This document shows positions 6,441-9,535 of a DNA stretch of 9,535 nt, one piece after another (position 1 is the first letter of the stretch; every line of letters begins with the position of its first letter). Position numbers and translations under genes: made by a program. The notes beneath the pieces are model-generated. The model did not search any database and was not told the origin of the DNA. It worked only from the letters and a program-made list of their open reading frames with translations. The stretch lies in NCBI GenBank assembly GCA_938044045.1, contig CALIQN010000067.1, positions 1 to 9,535 on the forward strand, read 5' to 3'. This DNA comes from an uncultured Peptococcaceae bacterium (lineage in GTDB: Bacteria > Bacillota > Peptococcia > Peptococcales > Peptococcaceae).

Positions 6441-6761
6441 ATGAGTGGAAATGTTGTAAATGTAACAGATGTTAGTTTTGAGACAGATGTTTTACAATCA
6501 GGAGTGCCAGTTTTAGTAGATTTTTGGGCATCTTGGTGTGGTCCTTGTAAGATGGTTGGACCTATTGTAGAAGAACTTGCTGATGATTTTGCTGGTAAAG
6601 TAAAGGTTTGCAAATTGAACGTTGATGAAAATACCAAAACAGCTCAAGCTTATGGTGTGATGAGCATTCCAACTTTAATTTTGTTTAAGAATGGTAAAGA
6701 AGTTGATCGTGTTGTTGGTTTTAGACCAAAAGCTGATTTAGCTGAATTATTAGAAGGCTAA
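6441..6761 (+). CDS. trxA: Thioredoxin
   Basis: The 106-residue cytoplasmic dithiol oxidoreductase has the active site WCGPC (32-36; redox cysteines 33 and 36). The preceding VLVDFWASWCGPCKMVGPI is canonical. The buried Asp27 is present, the cis-proline loop is SIPT (75-78, Pro77), and VVGF near the end supplies the conserved C-terminal glycine. It reduces protein disulfides such as those of ribonucleotide reductase and peroxiredoxin, and is itself reduced by thioredoxin reductase, which is not in the window. It follows tcdA by 50 bases on the same strand and is the last gene before a strong terminator. A separate promoter in the gap could not be defined. Full length, all key residues present. 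Confidence 0.97.
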   Translation: MSGNVVNVTDVSFETDVLQSGVPVLVDFWASWCGPCKMVGPIVEELADDFAGKVKVCKLNVDENTKTAQAYGVMSIPTLILFKNGKEVDRVVGFRPKADLAELLEG

Positions 6762-6881
6762 GAAAATACCTTTTGATTTTGAAATTACCATTTGAAATTC
6801 ATATGAAAGTTTTATGATGTTTGATAAGCAGTTATCAGAAACGTTCAAAGATTTTTTATTAATGAGAGTTTAACAACAAAG

Positions 6882-6940
6882 AAATGTAAGAGTGATTTCA
6901 AGGTTTATTAAAAACCTTAAAATCACTCTTACATTTTTTA
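6882..6940. terminator. Long, probably bidirectional terminator between trxA and the methyltransferase gene
   Basis: A 17-bp perfect outer stem (6882-6898 with 6920-6936) continues through one C/A mismatch (6899/6919) into a 7-bp inner stem (6900-6906 with 6912-6918) capped by a 5-base loop. On the plus strand the 3' arm runs into TTTTTT at 6934-6939, ending trxA transcripts. On the minus strand the exit is T-rich (TTTCTTTGTTGTT), and the hairpin begins just past the methyltransferase stop, so it can end that gene too. Confidence 0.88.
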
Positions 6941-6941
6941 T

Positions 6942-7526
6942 TTATTTAGCTTCTAATAAGAAGATGGAAAAATCAACTTCTTTACGTTTACCTTGCCAAA
7001 TAATCTCATAATGAATAGGATTAAAACCAGCATATAGAAATAATGAGGTAATTTCTTCTCGTAGGAATCCGTGATAGCCTTTAAAATCTACAAAGTCATC
7101 ATGAAAAGATGGTGGTACTTTTGTTAAATCCATTAAATAAAAATGACCTGATGGATTAAGTTTGCTTCTTAAATTTTTTAAAGTGGATTGAAGATTTGTG
7201 ATATGGTGAAAGGCTGTTAAACTGTAAATAATATCGTAAGTTTTATTTAAGGGTATTGTTGGATAAAAAGTGATATTTTTTATATTTAATTTTCTGATTC
7301 TAGCTTTTGCAACTTTACGCATATTCTCTGAGGTATCCACACCGTCAATACTAGAGAAATTTTCGGCTAACAAGCTGGCTAACAAACCATCACCACTACC
7401 AATTTCGAGTGCTTGCAGTTCTTTTTGATGAGGTAAATATCTTTGAAGTTTAGTATAGATTTCAAAAGTACGATTTGCCTGTGTATTACTATTCCATATA
7501 GTAGCAACTTGATCAAAATAATTCAT
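6942..7526 (-). CDS. Class I SAM-dependent methyltransferase of unknown substrate
   Basis: The 194-residue protein is a minimal Rossmann-fold methyltransferase. Motif I is ALEIGSGDGLLA (39-50), the acidic tip after strand 2 is GVDTSENM (62-69), motif IV is SLTAFHHI (102-109), and LNPSGHFYLMDL (123-134) is the post-IV strand. The N terminus, with FDQVATIWNSN and FEIYTKLQRYL, resembles small-molecule or ubiquinone/menaquinone-type methyltransferases more than rRNA enzymes; this is a weak impression and no substrate is assigned. Its ATG has a strong site, AAAGGAGA (7531-7538 on the opposite strand), five bases away. It is a single-gene unit facing trxA and divergent from glnS, with its own candidate promoter. 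Nothing is truncated. Confidence 0.88.
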   Translation of the reverse strand: MNYFDQVATIWNSNTQANRTFEIYTKLQRYLPHQKELQALEIGSGDGLLASLLAENFSSIDGVDTSENMRKVAKARIRKLNIKNITFYPTIPLNKTYDIIYSLTAFHHITNLQSTLKNLRSKLNPSGHFYLMDLTKVPPSFHDDFVDFKGYHGFLREEITSLFLYAGFNPIHYEIIWQGKRKEVDFSIFLLEAK

Positions 7527-7579
7527 AATATCTCCTTTAGAATGGTATGACTTAAGATTAGTTCATCGGTTCTAAAGCT

Positions 7580-7608
7580 ATTATACCCCCATATAAATTA
7601 AGAAGTGA
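7580..7608 (-). promoter_or_regulatory. Candidate promoter of the methyltransferase gene
   Basis: On the minus strand a perfect TATAAT (7580-7585) lies about 54 bases before the ATG. The -35 position at 17-base spacing reads TCACTT (7603-7608), which is a poor match, so an activator or a weak promoter is possible. The -35 region overlaps one arm of an inverted repeat (7598-7604). Confidence 0.4.
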
Positions 7609-7624
7609 TTTGCTGTGTTCTTAA
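7598..7624. repeat. Inverted repeat TTAAGAA-N13-TTCTTAA in the divergent intergenic region
   Basis: Two perfect 7-base arms (7598-7604 and 7618-7624) have centres 20 bases apart, about two helical turns. They sit between the divergent methyltransferase and glnS genes. The left arm overlaps the methyltransferase -35 region. It could be an operator; such AT-rich arms can also arise by chance. Confidence 0.35.
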
Positions 7625-7636
7625 AACAATATAAAT

Positions 7637-7668
7637 TTGATGAATTAATGCTTTTCTTGTTGTATAAT
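7637..7668 (+). promoter_or_regulatory. Candidate glnS promoter
   Basis: A perfect TATAAT at 7663-7668 is the best -10 element upstream of glnS. The nearest -35-like sequence, TTGATG (7637-7642), is 20 bases away, longer than ideal. If used, the leader is about 95 bases. It contains TTTGTTAA twice in tandem (7692-7699, 7701-7708) and a second -10-like TATACT at 7736-7741 that has no good -35. Confidence 0.4.
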
Positions 7669-7770
7669 GGCTAAAGAAATTTATGTCTTGTTTTGTTAAA
7701 TTTGTTAAGTTTATCTTTGATAAGATCAGCTTTACTATACTTTAGTTTAAATTGAAAACTTGGAGGGCTT

Positions 7771-9444
7771 ATGAGTACAGAAATAACAAATCACTTTATT
7801 GATAATATTATTCAAGAGGATCTAAAAAATGGTATGGAGAAAATTGCCACTCGTTTTCCACCAGAGCCTAATGGTTTTTTGCATATTGGTCATGCTAAAT
7901 CTATTGTTTTAAACTATACTTTAGCAAAAAAGTATGGGGGAACTTTCTTCCTTCGTTTTGATGATACTAATCCGACAAAAGAAAAGGATATTTTTGTACA
8001 ATCTATAATAGAAGATGTCAAATGGTTAGGTTGTCAGTGGGATGGTGAGGTGCGTTATGCCTCTTCTTATTTTGATCAATTTTTTGAAGCAGCAATAGCA
8101 TTGATTGAAAAAGGTAAAGCCTATGTTTGTGATTTATCTTATGAGGAAATGAAACTTTATCGTGGAACTTTGACAGAAATTGGTAAAGAGAGTCCTTACA
8201 GAAATCGTAGTATAGAAGAAAACCTTAAATTATTTATGGCTATGAAAGAAGGAAAGTTTAAAGACGGGGCGTGTACCCTTCGTGCTAAGATTGATATGAG
8301 TTCACCAAATCTCAATATGAGGGATCCTGTATTATATAGAATAAGTCATTCTAGCCATCATCAGACGGGTGATAAATGGTGCATCTATCCAATGTATGAT
8401 TTTGCTCATCCTCTTGAAGACGCTATAGAGGGCATAACACATTCACTTTGTACACTCGAGTTTGAAGACCATCGTCCTTTATATGATTGGGTTATTACTG
8501 AAGTTTCAGAAAAACTGCATTTTCCAAGTCAGCCTCAACAAATAGAGTTTGCTCGTCTGGAAATAAAAAATGCTATTACAAGTAAACGGAAACTTAAGAA
8601 GTTAGTAGATGAGGGGTTAGTGGATGGTTGGGATGATCCACGTTTACCAACAATTTCTGGCTTAAGAAGACGCGGCTATACTAAAGAATCTTTGCATAAG
8701 TTCTGTCAGGCTATTGGTGTGGCAAAGACGAATAGTGTGGTTGATCCAGCAATGTTGACTCATGCTTTACGTGAAGATTTAAATCAAAAGGCTCCAAGGA
8801 CTATGGCAGTGTTAAATCCTTTAAAATTAACAATTACAAATTATCCAGAAAATCAGGTAGAGTGGTTAGAAGCTGAGGTTAATCCTAATGATGCTACTCA
8901 AGGCATGGTACAGATTCCTTTCAGTAAATATCTTTATATTGAAAAGGAAGACTTTAGGGAAGAGGCAAATAAAAAATATCATCGATTAAAACCTGGAGCA
9001 GAAGTGAGACTAAAACATGGTTATATTATTCGTTGTGAGAGCTTTTTGAAAGATGAAGCTACAGGTGAGATTTTAGAAGTATTTTGCACTTATGATGAGC
9101 GATCAAAAAGTGGTAGCGGTTTACCTGAAGCAGAAAGAAAGATAAAAGGTACAATTCATTGGATAAGTGCACAACATGCTAAAGATGTTGAAGTTCATTT
9201 ATTCGGTGATCTTATTAATCTTGAAAATGAAGCTGAAGATATTGTTGAAGCTTTTAATCGAGATAGTATGGTGGTTTTAAAAGAAGTTAAAGTGAGTCAA
9301 GAAGTTTTTGATGATCAGAACAATACAACTTATCAGTTTTTAAGAAAAGGTTATTTCACAAAAGATAAGAAGGCTGTCTCAGAAGGAAAATTAATTTTTA
9401 ATGAAACGGTTAGCTTAAAGGACAGTTTTAAAGCAGGAGTATAA
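7771..9444 (+). CDS. glnS: Glutamine-tRNA ligase
   Basis: The 557-residue class I synthetase charges tRNA-Gln directly with glutamine. It is close in length to the E. coli enzyme (554). The signature FPPEPNGFLHIGHAKSI (29-45) contains HIGH at 38-41. LRFDDTNP (61-68), the bacterial GlnRS stretch from SHHQTGDKWCIYPMYDF (195-211), and ITHSLCTLEFEDHRPLYDW (222-240) distinguish it from GluRS. The KMSKS-equivalent loop is ITSKRKL (269-275), with Thr where E. coli has Met. A beta-barrel anticodon-binding region fills the rest (about 340-550). TGGAGG at 7761-7766 is its ribosome binding site. It is intact. Many Bacillota lack this gene and make Gln-tRNA through GatCAB, so its presence is informative about lineage. 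Confidence 0.97.
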   Translation: MSTEITNHFIDNIIQEDLKNGMEKIATRFPPEPNGFLHIGHAKSIVLNYTLAKKYGGTFFLRFDDTNPTKEKDIFVQSIIEDVKWLGCQWDGEVRYASSYFDQFFEAAIALIEKGKAYVCDLSYEEMKLYRGTLTEIGKESPYRNRSIEENLKLFMAMKEGKFKDGACTLRAKIDMSSPNLNMRDPVLYRISHSSHHQTGDKWCIYPMYDFAHPLEDAIEGITHSLCTLEFEDHRPLYDWVITEVSEKLHFPSQPQQIEFARLEIKNAITSKRKLKKLVDEGLVDGWDDPRLPTISGLRRRGYTKESLHKFCQAIGVAKTNSVVDPAMLTHALREDLNQKAPRTMAVLNPLKLTITNYPENQVEWLEAEVNPNDATQGMVQIPFSKYLYIEKEDFREEANKKYHRLKPGAEVRLKHGYIIRCESFLKDEATGEILEVFCTYDERSKSGSGLPEAERKIKGTIHWISAQHAKDVEVHLFGDLINLENEAEDIVEAFNRDSMVVLKEVKVSQEVFDDQNNTTYQFLRKGYFTKDKKAVSEGKLIFNETVSLKDSFKAGV

Positions 9445-9446
9445 TA

Positions 9447-9535
9447 ATGGCATATATTCGTACGTTTTTAGTTTATTTTTATGCTGCAAGTGTTTTAGTA
9501 TGTTGTAAGCCATTTTTATGGTATATACAATTAAT
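9447..9535 (+). CDS. Start of an unidentified gene with hydrophobic N terminus (runs off window)
   Basis: Beginning two bases after the glnS stop, an ATG opens a frame of 29 codons that is still open at the window edge. GGAG at about 9435-9438, nine bases before it, is a suitable ribosome binding site. The visible residues (MAYIRTFLVYFYAASVLVCC...) form a likely membrane or signal-anchor helix starting near residue 7. Such an N terminus would suit a membrane-anchored acyltransferase of the PlsC type, but 29 residues do not justify a name. It is probably co-transcribed with glnS. Confidence 0.6.
   Translation, partial: MAYIRTFLVYFYAASVLVCCKPFLWYIQL

Noticed and set aside
6814..6873. Short open frame of 19 codons (MMFDKQLSETFKDFLLMRV) after trxA
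   Set aside because: Only a weak GAAAG four bases upstream and no independent sign of translation; random AT-rich sequence easily gives such a frame.
1..9535. CRISPR arrays, tRNA or rRNA genes, insertion sequences, toxin-antitoxin or phage-defence genes
   Set aside because: No regularly spaced repeats, no cloverleaf or rRNA-like segment, no transposase motifs or terminal inverted repeats, and every gene longer than 100 residues belongs to a family other than these.

Overview
The window is a gene-dense, AT-rich (roughly one-third GC by eye) bacterial chromosome segment. The block alaS / IreB-family gene / ruvX / DUF1292 gene at the left is a gene order typical of Bacillota (Firmicutes). Strong purine-rich ribosome binding sites (GGGAGG, GGAGG, AAAGGAGA) and the low GC agree with that. 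A bacterial-type glutaminyl-tRNA synthetase, which classical Bacilli lack, points to an anaerobic Clostridia or Negativicutes-like lineage rather than Bacillus or a lactic acid bacterium. I cannot name the genus.

Layout. Bases 1-1818 hold the 3' end of alaS followed by three small, tightly packed housekeeping genes (IreB family, ruvX/yqgF, DUF1292). Bases 1865-4558 hold three genes on the same strand: a response regulator fused to a SpoIIE/RsbU-type PP2C phosphatase, a STAS anti-sigma-factor antagonist, and an M16 zinc peptidase. They overlap or nearly abut, with no visible terminator between them and the housekeeping block, so they may be read from the same transcript. A good sigma-A-type promoter at 4574-4602 then starts a second unit: ilvE, tcdA (overlapping ilvE by 14 bases) and trxA. 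This unit ends at a long, possibly bidirectional terminator (6882-6936). A solitary class I SAM methyltransferase lies on the minus strand (6942-7526), converging on trxA and divergent from glnS (7771-9444). The last 89 bases open a further plus-strand gene with a hydrophobic N terminus that runs off the window.

How the genes relate. Most of the window is translation, tRNA modification, DNA repair, amino-acid and redox housekeeping. The accessory-looking part is the phosphatase/STAS pair. It has the two ends of a partner-switching circuit (signal-controlled phosphatase and phosphorylatable antagonist), but no RsbW/SpoIIAB-type kinase or sigma factor is present in the window.

The most notable unlisted structure is a textbook intrinsic-terminator hairpin (11-bp perfect stem, 5-base loop, six Ts). 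It lies inside the M16 peptidase coding sequence about 50 bases after its start codon, which itself overlaps the STAS stop. That arrangement could make peptidase transcription depend on translational coupling. I found no CRISPR array, tRNA, rRNA, insertion sequence or clear new defence system. No gene-free stretch exceeds about 250 bases.
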